From: Opitutaceae bacterium
GTDB taxonomy: Bacteria > Verrucomicrobiota > Verrucomicrobiia > Opitutales > Opitutaceae
DNA: 42,054 nucleotides
NCBI GenBank assembly: GCA_014879845.1
Contig: JACSRI010000059.1
Coordinates: forward strand, 1-42,054
Direction of reading: 5' to 3'
The notes beneath the pieces were generated by a model. It ran no database searches. It was not told the origin of the DNA and saw only the letters and a list, made by a program, of their open reading frames with translations. Position numbers and translations under genes: made by a program. Below, in pieces: positions 10,466 to 19,039 of the stretch. Position 1 is the first letter of the stretch. Each line of letters opens with the position of its first letter.

Positions 10466-11494
10466 ATGTCTCTGATCCAAAATCTCATTGGGAAACTCCA
10501 GCGCCACCCCAAGCGCTTCGTGTTCCCCGAGGGTGCGGATCCGCGCATCCTGCAGGCCGCCCGCCAGATCGCCACGCGCCGCATGGGCGTGCCCGTGCTG
10601 CTCGGCGACCGGGCGCAGATCAAGTCGATGGCCCGTCGCCTCGACATCGCCCTCGACGGCATGCGCCTGGTCGAGCCCAAGCGCAGCGACGAACTCGAGC
10701 AGTTCGCCGCCGACTTCCAGCACTTGCGCCAAGGCAAGGTCGACCGCGACGAGGCTCGCCGCCTCGTGAGCACGCACAGCTATTTCGCGACCATGATGCT
10801 CGCGAACAGCCAGGTCGACGCGATCGTCTCCGGCGCCACCGCCTCGGCCTCGAGCGCCCTGCGCCCGCTCTTCCAGATCATCCCGCGCCAGGCCGGCGTG
10901 AAGACCGCCTCCTCCCTCCTGGTGCTCGACATGGAGGCTCGCAACGTCGGCATCGACGGCGTGCTCTTCCTCGCCGACTGCGGCGTGCTCCCCGAACCCA
11001 CGGTCGAGCAGCTCGCCGACATCGCGGTGACGACGGCGACCCTCGCGCACCATCTGACGAATACGCTGCCGCGCGTGGCCATGCTCAGTTTCTCGACGAA
11101 GAGCTCCTCGGATCACCCCTCCGTCGTCCGGATGCGCGAGGCCACTGTGCTCGCACGCGAGAAGTCGCGCCTGCTCAGCGTGCCGATGGAGATCGACGGC
11201 GAGATGCAGCTCGACGCCGCGCTCGATCCGGCCACGGCCATCGCGAAAAACATCAGCGGCCCCGTCGCCGGCCAGGCCAACGTGCTCGTTTTCCCCGACC
11301 TCAACAGCGCCAACATCGGCTCCAAGCTCGTGACCCTCCTCGCCGGTGCCAACGGTTACGGCCAGATCATCACCGGCCTCTCCCGGCCCGCCGCCGAGAT
11401 CAGCCGCGGCGCCAGCGCCCACGACATCCTCGGCGCCGCCGCCATCGTCGGCTGCCAGGCCACCGACCGCCGCCTGCTCTACGGCACGGCGTGA
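10466..11494 (+). CDS. pta: Phosphate acetyltransferase (catalytic PTA/PTB domain only)
   Basis: A 342-residue protein of the PTA_PTB family, the usual length for the short, catalytic-only form. Landmarks include FVFPEGADPRILQAA at the N terminus, DAIVSGATASASSALRP, MLSFSTKSSSDHPSVVRMREA and VLVFPDLNSANIGSKLV near the C terminus. It interconverts acetyl-CoA plus phosphate with acetyl phosphate plus CoA. The next gene on the same strand encodes the domains that form the N-terminal half of long Pta enzymes. AckA, the usual partner, is not in the window. A phosphate butyryltransferase activity is possible in this superfamily, but the signature fits Pta better. Confidence 0.93.
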   Translation: MSLIQNLIGKLQRHPKRFVFPEGADPRILQAARQIATRRMGVPVLLGDRAQIKSMARRLDIALDGMRLVEPKRSDELEQFAADFQHLRQGKVDRDEARRLVSTHSYFATMMLANSQVDAIVSGATASASSALRPLFQIIPRQAGVKTASSLLVLDMEARNVGIDGVLFLADCGVLPEPTVEQLADIAVTTATLAHHLTNTLPRVAMLSFSTKSSSDHPSVVRMREATVLAREKSRLLSVPMEIDGEMQLDAALDPATAIAKNISGPVAGQANVLVFPDLNSANIGSKLVTLLAGANGYGQIITGLSRPAAEISRGASAHDILGAAAIVGCQATDRRLLYGTA

Positions 11495-11515
11495 CGAGCG
11501 AACCCAAGCCAGGCT

Positions 11516-11683
11516 AAACCACAGAGGACACAGAGAGCACAGAGCAAGGCAGGAGGAGCCGATGGCCACATGAGGCACAAAAGGCTCAAGAGTTCAGAGT
11601 TCTCGATCCTGTGCCCTATGTGCCTCTTGTGGCCAGTCCCGCCGTTTTCCATTCCCTCCGTGCCCTCTGTGTCCGCTGTGGTT
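11516..11683. repeat. Nested CACAGAG palindrome between the two pta-related genes
   Basis: The left arm 11516-11544 (AACCACAGAGGACACAGAG then GCACAGAG) matches the reverse complement of the right arm 11656-11683 (CTCCGTGCCCTCTGTGTCC then GCTGTGGTT). A second inner pair, starting GGCCACATGAGGCACA near 11563, matches the complement of TGTGCCTCTTGTGGCC (11620-11635). It is non-coding and fills the gap 11495-11703. Confidence 0.75.
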
Positions 11684-11703
11684 CAAAATCATATTCCGTC
11701 CGC

Positions 11704-12855
11704 ATGATCCCGCAAATGCCCGCCGCCGGCCAGCCGCACCTCACGCGGCCGGTCAACAACCAGACCAAGCGCATCTTCGTCGCCGCGACGCGCATGAACG
11801 ACGGCAAGACGACGACCTGCCTCGGCCTCTTCGAGGCGCTGCGCACCCTGTATCCGCGCATCGGGTTCATCAAGCCCGTGGGCCAGCGCTACGTCACGGT
11901 CGAGGGCCATCTCGTGGACGAGGACTCGTTTCTCTTCGACCAGATCTACCACGTGCAGGTGCCGATCGAGAGCATGAGCCCGGTGACGATCGACGCGACG
12001 TTCACCCGCCGCTACCTCGAGGATCCCGGCAAGCATCGCGCCGTGATCGTCGATCGCATCTGCCGCGCCTTCGACCGCGTGTCGTGGGAAAAGGACTTCA
12101 CCCTCATCGAGGGCACCGGGCATGCCGGCGTGGGCGCGGTCTTCGAGCACTCCAACGCCCGCGTGGCCCAGCTCCTCGACGCCAAGGTGATCATCGTCGC
12201 GCAGGGCGGCATCGGCCGGCCCGTCGACGAGATCGCGCTGAACAAGGCGTTGTTTGACCAGCAGGGCGTGGAAGTCATCGGCGCGGTGCTCAACAAGGTG
12301 CAGCCGGAAAAGATCCCGCTCGTGGCCGACTACGCCGGACGCGGCCTCAAGCAGCTCGGCGTGCCGCTGCTCGGCGTGCTGCCGATCCAGAACATGCTCT
12401 CCGCCCCGAATCTCCTGCAGATCGCCGAGGAAACGGAAGGCCGCTGGATCAACGCCGAGACCCAGGGCCGCAGCCAACGCATCCTGCGCGTGGTCATCGG
12501 CGCGATGACAGCCAAGGGCATCATCGACTACCTCCTGCCCGGCACCCTCGTGATCACGCCGGGCGACCGCGACGACGTGATCCTCGCGGCCATCGCCTCG
12601 GCCGGGCTTTCCGGCCAGCAGGGCATCTCGGGCATCGTGCTCACGCAGGACATCCTGCCGCATCCGAAAATCCTCGAGCTGCTCGCGCAGACGGACATCC
12701 CCGTGATCGCCGCGCGCTCCGACAGCTACACCGTCGCCTCGCAGATCCACAACATGACGGTGAAGACCCAGCCGCAGGACTCGGACAAGATCCCGGTCAT
12801 CAAGAAGCTGATCCAGGATCACGTGGACCTGAAACAGCTGCTGAAGGCATTCTGA
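11704..12855 (+). CDS. Stand-alone Pta regulatory half: BioD-like P-loop (AAA_26) plus DRTGG domain
   Basis: A 383-residue protein. The N-terminal part (about 20-230) is a dethiobiotin-synthetase-like P-loop fold with MNDGKTTTCLGL as its nucleotide loop and IGFIKPVGQRY behind it. The C-terminal part (about 255-375, from AMTAKGIIDYLLPGTLVITPGDRDD) is a DRTGG domain. In long-form Pta these two domains precede the catalytic domain and mediate allosteric control and oligomerisation. Here they follow the catalytic gene as a separate protein, so a regulatory-subunit role for Pta is likely but inferred. The ATG at 11704 lies just outside the palindrome. Longer readings run through the repeat and are unlikely. 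No clear Shine-Dalgarno is visible. Confidence 0.85.
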   Translation: MIPQMPAAGQPHLTRPVNNQTKRIFVAATRMNDGKTTTCLGLFEALRTLYPRIGFIKPVGQRYVTVEGHLVDEDSFLFDQIYHVQVPIESMSPVTIDATFTRRYLEDPGKHRAVIVDRICRAFDRVSWEKDFTLIEGTGHAGVGAVFEHSNARVAQLLDAKVIIVAQGGIGRPVDEIALNKALFDQQGVEVIGAVLNKVQPEKIPLVADYAGRGLKQLGVPLLGVLPIQNMLSAPNLLQIAEETEGRWINAETQGRSQRILRVVIGAMTAKGIIDYLLPGTLVITPGDRDDVILAAIASAGLSGQQGISGIVLTQDILPHPKILELLAQTDIPVIAARSDSYTVASQIHNMTVKTQPQDSDKIPVIKKLIQDHVDLKQLLKAF

Positions 12856-12864
12856 TCGCCGACT

Positions 12865-12888
12865 GCGGCCGGCGGCCCCGCCCTACCC
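12865..12888. repeat. Solo half-copy of the GGTAGGGCGA-type repeat
   Basis: GGCCGGCGGCCCCGCCCTAC resembles the right half of the 7315-7391 element (CGGCCGGAGGCCTCGCCCTA). There is no matching left half. It sits between two convergent genes. Confidence 0.4.
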
Positions 12889-12899
12889 GCGGAGCACAA

Positions 12900-13550
12900 T
12901 CACACCGCGTCGTGCACCTCGCCGCGCAAGTCGCGCAGGTGCGGCTGGACCAGGTCGCTCAACGGCTGAGGATCGACCTCGACGGCGACGACCACGAGTT
13001 CGCCGTCGGCGAGCACGACGACACAGAGCTCGAGCGTCGAGGGATCGTCGTCATCCGTGACGGGTGTGAGCACCACGACCGACTCATCGCCGTCGCGCAC
13101 GCAGACCACGCGCGTCCACTCGCGACCGCCGACGCGGACCACCGACTGGCCCCCGGCCATGTGCCGGCGCATGGCGGCGATGTCGGCTCCACGCCACTGA
13201 TACACACCCACCGAGGCCGACCGCGCGGCGCGCAGCGCCTGGCGCGCCTCGTCGGGCAGATCCGCGCATCGGGTCACGAGCCGGGCCAGCCCGAACGCGC
13301 AGGTGCCCAGGCGCACCTCGATGCGCGGCGACCAGCCTTCCATCGCGTGGCCGGAGAGGGAGCCGACCACGGCGTCGCGCAGGCGCACCGTCTCGCGCTC
13401 GAGACGGAGCGAACTCACGACCAGGTAGGGCACGGCGACGAGCATGCTCGCGACGCTCACGCCGACAAACCAGACGATCATCGCGCGCCAGGGCGAGCGG
13501 CGCGGCGCGGTCGGCGCCGGCGTGGGTGTGAAGGATGGCGAGGTGCTCAT
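12900..13550 (-). CDS. Uncharacterised single-pass membrane protein paired with a DUF4252 protein
   Basis: A 216-residue protein not recognised as any named family. A Pro/Thr/Ser-rich N-terminal tail (1-20) is followed by one hydrophobic helix (about 24-46) and a roughly 170-residue domain rich in Val and Arg with several beta-strand-like stretches (VVRVGGREWTRVVCVRDGDE, VVVLADGELVVVAVEVDP). The bulk is probably on the outer face of the inner membrane. It starts 22 bases after the stop of the DUF4252 gene on the same strand, so they are probably co-transcribed. In other phyla DUF4252 genes sit beside ECF sigma/anti-sigma genes, but no anti-sigma signature is visible here. Confidence 0.7.
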   Translation of the reverse strand: MSTSPSFTPTPAPTAPRRSPWRAMIVWFVGVSVASMLVAVPYLVVSSLRLERETVRLRDAVVGSLSGHAMEGWSPRIEVRLGTCAFGLARLVTRCADLPDEARQALRAARSASVGVYQWRGADIAAMRRHMAGGQSVVRVGGREWTRVVCVRDGDESVVVLTPVTDDDDPSTLELCVVVLADGELVVVAVEVDPQPLSDLVQPHLRDLRGEVHDAV

Positions 13551-13572
13551 GACCGGTGCCTCCAGTCCGCGG

Positions 13573-14145
13573 TTACTTCTCCACCGCGGCGGTTACCGCG
13601 GCCAGGTGAGGCACGTCGACGTGCAGCGCCCCGGCGATCTCGGCGATCTGCTCGGGCCGGATCGAGCCGACGACGTTGACGAAGACGGCCTCGGCATCGC
13701 CATCGAGCACGGTCACGACGACGCCCTCGATCAGCTCGTCGCCCTTCGTGCGCATGAAGATCGCGACGTCGTCGCCGTTGTCCTTCGCCGTGACGACCTT
13801 CTGCCACCCGCCCTTGGCGAGGTCGGCCCGGATCTCGCCCATGCGCTTCTCGACGGCGGCGCGGTTGCCCTCATCGAGGCTCACGACACGGACGTGCACG
13901 GAATCGACCGAGGCCAGCAGCTTCGCGACCTCGGGCTCCTGCTTCGCGACGATCTTCGTCGCGATGGAGATGAGGTTGCGCGGGACGTGGATCTCGACCT
14001 GCTCGCCGTCGCCGGCGGGGCCGGGGATGCTGCCGAAATCCACCGCGGAGGACGGTTCGGCCGCGACGAGCGCGGACGTGGCGAGCACGAGACACGCGAC
14101 GGCCGGAGCCGCGCGACGCAGGAGAGAGCGAGTGATGGGTGTCAT
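13573..14145 (-). CDS. DUF4252-family secreted protein
   Basis: A 190-residue protein with a signal peptide (MTPITRSLLRRAAPAVACLV, then ending near ALVAA). The mature region follows the DUF4252 pattern: VEIHVPRNLISIATKI, then a long helix, then GWQKVVTAKDNGDDVAIFMR, GVVVTVLDGDAEAVFVNVVG and SIRPEQIAEIAGAL. This family has no established biochemical function. The ATG at 14145 is chosen rather than a TTG at 14157, because it begins directly at the charged part of the signal peptide. It is followed closely by the single-pass membrane protein gene and is divergent from glpK. Confidence 0.75.
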   Translation of the reverse strand: MTPITRSLLRRAAPAVACLVLATSALVAAEPSSAVDFGSIPGPAGDGEQVEIHVPRNLISIATKIVAKQEPEVAKLLASVDSVHVRVVSLDEGNRAAVEKRMGEIRADLAKGGWQKVVTAKDNGDDVAIFMRTKGDELIEGVVVTVLDGDAEAVFVNVVGSIRPEQIAEIAGALHVDVPHLAAVTAAVEK

Positions 14146-14364
14146 GGGTGAAAACAAAGGCGGGTTGAGTGATGAAGGATGGGGCCGTCATGGCCTCCTG
14201 ATGCGACAACACAGGCCGCCCCGGCTGAGTTGCAGATTTCGCGCAGGCGCCGCCGGCGCGGGCGGCACAGGGCGTCGCGTCGGGGCTGCGGCGGGCGAAC
14301 GCGCGGCCACGGCTCGACGGGCCCATCGCGATCGCGCTACGCTTCGCCGCGTTCCCTCCGCCCC

Positions 14365-15858
14365 ATGAAGAAAGCCGTCCTCGCCCTCGACCAAGGCACG
14401 ACCAGCTCACGCGCGATCCTCTTCGACCACGACGGGCGCACCCTCGCCGTGGCGCGGCGCGAATTCACGCAGCACTACCCAAAGTCGGGCTGGGTCGAGC
14501 ACGACCCGGACGAGATCTGGTCCTCGCAGATCTCCGTCGCGGCCGAGGCGATGGCGCGCGCCGGCCTCGCGCCGGCCGACCTCGCGGGTATCGGCATCAC
14601 CAACCAGCGCGAGACCACGCTGCTCTGGGATCGCCGCACCGGCCGTCCCGTCCATCCGGCGATCGTCTGGCAGGACCGCCGCAGCGCCGCGGCGTGCGAC
14701 GCGCTGCGGGCCAAGGGCGTGGAGGGCGTCTTTCGCAAGCGCACCGGGCTCGTGCTGGACCCGTATTTCTCCGGGACGAAGCTCGCGTGGCTGCTCGAGC
14801 ACGTATCCGACGCTCGGGCACGGGCCGAGCGCGGCGAACTCGCCTTCGGCACCGTCGACACCTGGCTGCTCTGGCAGCTCACCGGCGGCCGGGTCCACGC
14901 CACCGACCCCTCCAACGCCTCGCGCACGCTGCTCTACAACATCCACGCGCACCTGTGGGACGACGAGCTGCTGCGCCTCCTGGACATCCCGCGCGCCGTG
15001 CTGCCCGAGGTGCGGCCCTCGAGCGGCACCTTCGGCACGGCCACGGTCGCGGCGCTGGCGGGCGTGCCGATCGCCGGCATCGCGGGCGACCAGCAGGCGG
15101 CGTTGTTCGGCCAGGCATGCTTCGAGCCGGGCATGGCCAAGAACACCTACGGCACCGGCTGTTTCCTTTTGCTCAACACCGGCACGCGGCCGGTGGAATC
15201 GAAGAACAAGCTCCTCACCACGGTCGCGTGGACGATCGACGGCCGCACCGAGTATGCGCTCGAGGGCAGCGTGTTCATGGGCGGCGCGGTCGTGCAGTGG
15301 CTGCGCGATGAGATGAAGCTCATCCCGCGTTCGGCGGCGGTCGAGCCGCTCGCGGCCTCGGTGCCCGACGCGGGCGGTGTCGTGCTCGTGCCGGCCTTCG
15401 CCGGTCTGGGCGCGCCGTACTGGGACCCGTATGCGCGCGGCACGCTCGTGGGCATGACGCGCGGCACCGGCGCGGCGCACCTCGCGCGCGCGGCGCTCGA
15501 GAGCATCGCGCTGCAGTCGCACGACGTGCTGCGGGCGATGGAGCGCGACGCGGGTTTCGGGCTCAAGGAACTGCGCGTCGACGGCGGGGCCTGCGCGAAT
15601 GACCTGCTCATGCAGATCCAGGCCGATCTGCTCCAGGTGCCGGTCATCCGCCCGGCCAACACCGAGACGACGGCCTTCGGCGCGGCCTGCCTGGCGGGGC
15701 TGGCCACCGGCTTCTGGCGCGATCGGGCGGAGCTGGCCTCACGCTGGCGGGCGGAACGCAGGTTCGCCGCGGCGCAATCCCCGGATGCCGTCCGGCCCGT
15801 GCTGCGGCGTTGGGAGCGGGCCGTGGCTCTCAGCCGCGACTGGGCGCGCGAGCCCTGA
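14365..15858 (+). CDS. glpK: Glycerol kinase
   Basis: A 497-residue FGGY-family kinase, the usual length for GlpK. The ATP-site opening is [11 protein letters not shown] (about 7-17). The segment [14 protein letters not shown] carries the glycerol-binding Arg-Glu pair, and [11 protein letters not shown] matches the first FGGY signature. [27 protein letters not shown] and [15 protein letters not shown] complete the set. It phosphorylates glycerol to glycerol-3-phosphate in the cytoplasm. The ATG at 14365 begins exactly at the conserved N terminus; the longer upstream reading is Arg-rich nonsense. No glpF or glpD lies alongside, so the gene stands alone. Confidence 0.96.
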   Translation: MKKAVLALDQGTTSSRAILFDHDGRTLAVARREFTQHYPKSGWVEHDPDEIWSSQISVAAEAMARAGLAPADLAGIGITNQRETTLLWDRRTGRPVHPAIVWQDRRSAAACDALRAKGVEGVFRKRTGLVLDPYFSGTKLAWLLEHVSDARARAERGELAFGTVDTWLLWQLTGGRVHATDPSNASRTLLYNIHAHLWDDELLRLLDIPRAVLPEVRPSSGTFGTATVAALAGVPIAGIAGDQQAALFGQACFEPGMAKNTYGTGCFLLLNTGTRPVESKNKLLTTVAWTIDGRTEYALEGSVFMGGAVVQWLRDEMKLIPRSAAVEPLAASVPDAGGVVLVPAFAGLGAPYWDPYARGTLVGMTRGTGAAHLARAALESIALQSHDVLRAMERDAGFGLKELRVDGGACANDLLMQIQADLLQVPVIRPANTETTAFGAACLAGLATGFWRDRAELASRWRAERRFAAAQSPDAVRPVLRRWERAVALSRDWAREP

Positions 15859-16134
15859 ATCGTCGCCGGGCGAGTGAACCTCCCCGGGGCAGGATTGCTC
15901 AGGGTCGGGCCGACAGCGGCGCACGCAGGTCGGGGTCTCCCGGAGGGCTCTGTGCATGCCGATTTTCGCGTTCGCCGACCGGTCTTTCCACGAGCGAGAC
16001 CGGGGCATTTGTAACAAGCGTCAAATTACTGCGAACGGGGCCTCCGAAATCGGGATTTCCGTGAGGTAAAGCTCCTAGCGTCGAAGGGAATTCGTCGGGA
16101 AAAACAACCCAGACGCTCGGGGAGGATTAAGTCG

Positions 16135-16821
16135 ATGATGGTTCGGTCGTTCTACGAGGGCACAAGACGTATCTACTCTATGAAGCGTGTCGTAGTAATT
16201 GAGGACCAAACGGCGGTCAGGGAAATGCTCGCGGAGTTCATCCGCCAGATTCCCGGCTATGAGGTCGCCGGCGCCTTCGGGGATGGCCAGGAAGGCCTCA
16301 CCCGCTGTCTTTCCATCAGGCCCGACATCGTGATCCTCGATGTCGGCCTCCCGGGCCTCAATGGCATTGAGGTGCTCAAGCAGCTCACCGCGAACCTCTC
16401 CAGCGTGAAGGTGCTGGTGTTCTCGGGCCGTGGCTCGCCCGGCAACATCCGCGAGTTGCTCGCCGCCGGCGCGCAAAGCTACGTGGACAAGATGGACGGC
16501 TTCGCGGAATTCAAGAAGGCGCTCGATATCATCGCGGCCGGTGGGACGTTCATCGGCCCGCGCATGGCCTCGGCGATGCGCACCCTTATCCGGAATCCGG
16601 AGACGGCCCGCACCACGCATCCGCTCTCCAACCGCGAGAAACAGATCCTGCAGCTCGTCGCCGAGGGCTTCTCGACGCGCGAGATCGCCGGCCGATTGAG
16701 CCTGAGCGTCCGCACGGTGGACAACCACCGCACCAACATCATGCGGAAACTCAACCTGCACAACGTCGCCGCACTCACGCGCTACGCCATCCAGAACGAA
16801 CTGGTCAGCACGCTGGCCTGA
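16135..16821 (+). CDS. NarL/FixJ-type response regulator (REC + LuxR HTH)
   Basis: A 228-residue response regulator. The receiver domain (about 17-135) has the acidic pair in VVVIEDQ and the phospho-acceptor D69 in PDIVILDVGLPG. A GerE/LuxR helix-turn-helix lies at about 157-220 (LSNREKQILQLVAEGFSTRE, VDNHRTNIMRKL). It should bind DNA after phosphorylation. The ATG at 16135 has a good GGAGG at 16121-16125. The inner ATG at 16180 would remove 15 non-conserved residues but lacks a ribosome site. A strong terminator separates it from the hybrid kinase downstream, so pairing with that kinase is possible but unproven. Confidence 0.9.
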   Translation: MMVRSFYEGTRRIYSMKRVVVIEDQTAVREMLAEFIRQIPGYEVAGAFGDGQEGLTRCLSIRPDIVILDVGLPGLNGIEVLKQLTANLSSVKVLVFSGRGSPGNIRELLAAGAQSYVDKMDGFAEFKKALDIIAAGGTFIGPRMASAMRTLIRNPETARTTHPLSNREKQILQLVAEGFSTREIAGRLSLSVRTVDNHRTNIMRKLNLHNVAALTRYAIQNELVSTLA

Positions 16822-16828
16822 TGTTTCC

Positions 16829-16856
16829 CCGGCGCGGACCGAAAATTCCGCGCCGG
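16829..16856 (+). terminator. GC-rich hairpin after the NarL-type regulator
   Basis: A perfect 10-bp stem CCGGCGCGGA/TCCGCGCCGG with an 8-base loop lies directly after the stop codon and just before the T-tailed hairpin at 16861. It has no T run of its own and probably assists termination or protects the 3' end. Confidence 0.5.
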
Positions 16857-16860
16857 CTCG

Positions 16861-16893
16861 AGTCGGCGCGTTTCCCCGCGCCGACTTTTTATT
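16861..16893 (+). terminator. Rho-independent terminator
   Basis: A perfect 10-bp stem AGTCGGCGCG/CGCGCCGACT with a six-base loop, followed by TTTTATT. It lies between the response regulator and the hybrid kinase and separates them into two transcripts. Confidence 0.88.
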
Positions 16894-16906
16894 AGACTCC
16901 CGCACG

Positions 16907-19033
16907 ATGGCTTCACGTGCTTCCACTGCCCAAAAGAAAGCCCCAGCCGCCCGACGCAAGAAACGCCCGGCGGCCTCGTCGCGTCCGGCCGGCACCACGA
17001 AACGCAAGCGGGCCCGCCGCACGCGCGCGCCGGCCGCAGCCGCGGAGCCGCCGTCCGGACCCACCCGGCCCCCCGGCCTCACGCTCCCGGCCCAGGCCCT
17101 CGAGACGCAGGATGCTATCCTCGAACTGACCCACGCGCTCTTCGCCGCGATCGATCGCGTCGGCCGCATCCACACCTGCAGCTCCGCCTGGGCGGAGTGC
17201 CTGCATCTCTCCCGCGAGCAGATCGTCGGGCGCGAACTGCCGGCCTTGCTCGATCCTGTCGACCGCGCTCGCTGGGACCATTGGCTGAACCGCATCCTCG
17301 CCGGCCACGTCGAGGAGGAGCTCTCGCTGCGCTTCGCGGCCAACGGCCGCGGCCAAGTCTGGCTGGCGGTCCGTCCGCGCCTCAGCCCCTCGCGCGAGAC
17401 CATCCATCTCGTCGCACGCGACGTCACGGCGGAAAAGCTCACCGCCGACCACCCGCCCCCGGCAGACCTCGTGCTCGACGAGATCGAGGAAGGCGTGCTC
17501 GTGGCCGACGCCACACGCGCCGGTTTCCCAGTCGTCAGCGTCAACGCGGGGTTCACCCGGCTCACCGGCTACTCCGCGGCCGACGCGGTCAACCGCTCGC
17601 TGGCCTTCGTCGCCGGCGCGGGCACGGCGATCGATGCGCTGGAGCACGCGATCAGCGCCTGTGTGGACGGGCGACGCTCCGCCACCGATCTCTGCCTCGC
17701 GCGCAAGGACGGCTCGCCCTTCTGGGTGCGGATGCGGCTGCGGCCCGTGACCGACGCATCCGGCCGCGTGCGCCAGGTCGTCGCCGTGCTCGTCGACACG
17801 ACCGAGCGACACATGGTCGTCGACGCGCTGCGCGAGAAGAACCTCGCCCTGACCGAGGCCCTCGAGTCGCTGCAGAAGACCAAGGAGGCGATCGTCCAGC
17901 GCGAGCGCATGCACGCGCTGGGCAAGATGGCCAGCGGCATCGTGCACGACTTCAACAACCTGCTCGCGCCCATCCTCGGGTTCACCGAGCTGCTGCTCAC
18001 CATCCCGGACCTCATCAAGGACACCGAAAAGGTGCAGCTCTACCTGCAGAAGATCCGCACCGCGGCCAACGACGGCGCCGCCGTGGTTTCGCGACTGCGC
18101 GAGTTCTACCGGTCGCGCACGGACATCGAGCCGGCCCACGAGTTTTTCGTCCAGTCCGCCATCCAGGAGGTGCTCGAGTTCACGCGGCACCGCTGGAAGA
18201 ACGAGGCGCAGGCCCAGGGCAACCACTTTGACCTCGTCGTCGACCTGCAGGAAACGCCCGCGATCCACGGCTACGAGTCGGAGATCCGCCAGGCCCTGAC
18301 CAATGTCGTGCTCAACGCGGTCGACGCCATGCCCGACGGCGGCACCCTGCGCGTGCGCTCCTACCAGGTCGGCCACTGGGTCTGCCTCCAGGTCGCGGAT
18401 ACCGGCCACGGCATGAGCGAGGAGGTGCGACGCCGCTGCTTCGAGCCGTTCTTCACCACCAAGGGCAAGGCCGGCACCGGGCTCGGGCTGTCCATCGTCT
18501 TCGGCATCATCGAGCGCCACGGCGGACGCGTGGACCTCCACTCCGAGGAGGGCCACGGCACGACCTTCACCTTCTGGCTGCCGATCGAGCGAGCCGGCGA
18601 TTTCGCCGGCGGCGAGGACCCGGTGGCTCCGGCCACACCCAACAGCGAGGAAGGTCGCGCGCTGCGCGTGCTCGTGGTCGACGACGAGGACCTGCTCCTC
18701 GAGATCGTCTCCCTCAATCTCCAGCAGATGGGCCACACGGTGGACTGTTTCACCGACCCGAAGCAGGCGATCGAGCGCTTCTACAAACAGCACTACGACC
18801 TCGTCATCACCGACCGCGCCATGCCGGGTATGTCCGGCGACCAATTCGCCGCGCGCGTGCGCGAGCTGCACCCGGAGACCCCAGTCGTGCTGCTCACGGG
18901 CTTCGCGCACATCATCCGGCAGAATGGCGAGAAGCCGGCCAACATCGACGAGGTGCTTTCCAAGCCGCTCTCCCAGCAGACGCTGCGCGACCTCATGGCG
19001 CGGCACGGCGGCCGTACCACGGTCGCGGGCTGA
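16907..19033 (+). CDS. PAS hybrid sensor histidine kinase with C-terminal receiver domain
   Basis: A 708-residue protein without clear membrane spans, so probably cytoplasmic. A Lys/Arg/Ala-rich tail (1-48) resembles histone-like DNA-binding tails. Two PAS domains follow (about 68-175 and 188-300), then a HisKA region with the phospho-accepting H347 (GIVHDFNNLLAPILG). The HATPase has its N-box around N470, VADTGHGM and GTGLGLSIV. A receiver domain from about 586 has D636 in DLVITDRAMPG. The order fits an input-kinase-receiver phosphorelay; the signal is unknown. The basic tail is unusual for a kinase. It is convergent with the GT39 gene, 6 bases apart. Confidence 0.92.
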   Translation: MASRASTAQKKAPAARRKKRPAASSRPAGTTKRKRARRTRAPAAAAEPPSGPTRPPGLTLPAQALETQDAILELTHALFAAIDRVGRIHTCSSAWAECLHLSREQIVGRELPALLDPVDRARWDHWLNRILAGHVEEELSLRFAANGRGQVWLAVRPRLSPSRETIHLVARDVTAEKLTADHPPPADLVLDEIEEGVLVADATRAGFPVVSVNAGFTRLTGYSAADAVNRSLAFVAGAGTAIDALEHAISACVDGRRSATDLCLARKDGSPFWVRMRLRPVTDASGRVRQVVAVLVDTTERHMVVDALREKNLALTEALESLQKTKEAIVQRERMHALGKMASGIVHDFNNLLAPILGFTELLLTIPDLIKDTEKVQLYLQKIRTAANDGAAVVSRLREFYRSRTDIEPAHEFFVQSAIQEVLEFTRHRWKNEAQAQGNHFDLVVDLQETPAIHGYESEIRQALTNVVLNAVDAMPDGGTLRVRSYQVGHWVCLQVADTGHGMSEEVRRRCFEPFFTTKGKAGTGLGLSIVFGIIERHGGRVDLHSEEGHGTTFTFWLPIERAGDFAGGEDPVAPATPNSEEGRALRVLVVDDEDLLLEIVSLNLQQMGHTVDCFTDPKQAIERFYKQHYDLVITDRAMPGMSGDQFAARVRELHPETPVVLLTGFAHIIRQNGEKPANIDEVLSKPLSQQTLRDLMARHGGRTTVAG

Positions 19034-19039
19034 GCCGCC

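Noticed and set aside
16913-19006. A 697-codon minus-strand open frame
   Set aside because: Antisense shadow of the hybrid kinase; no recognisable domain.
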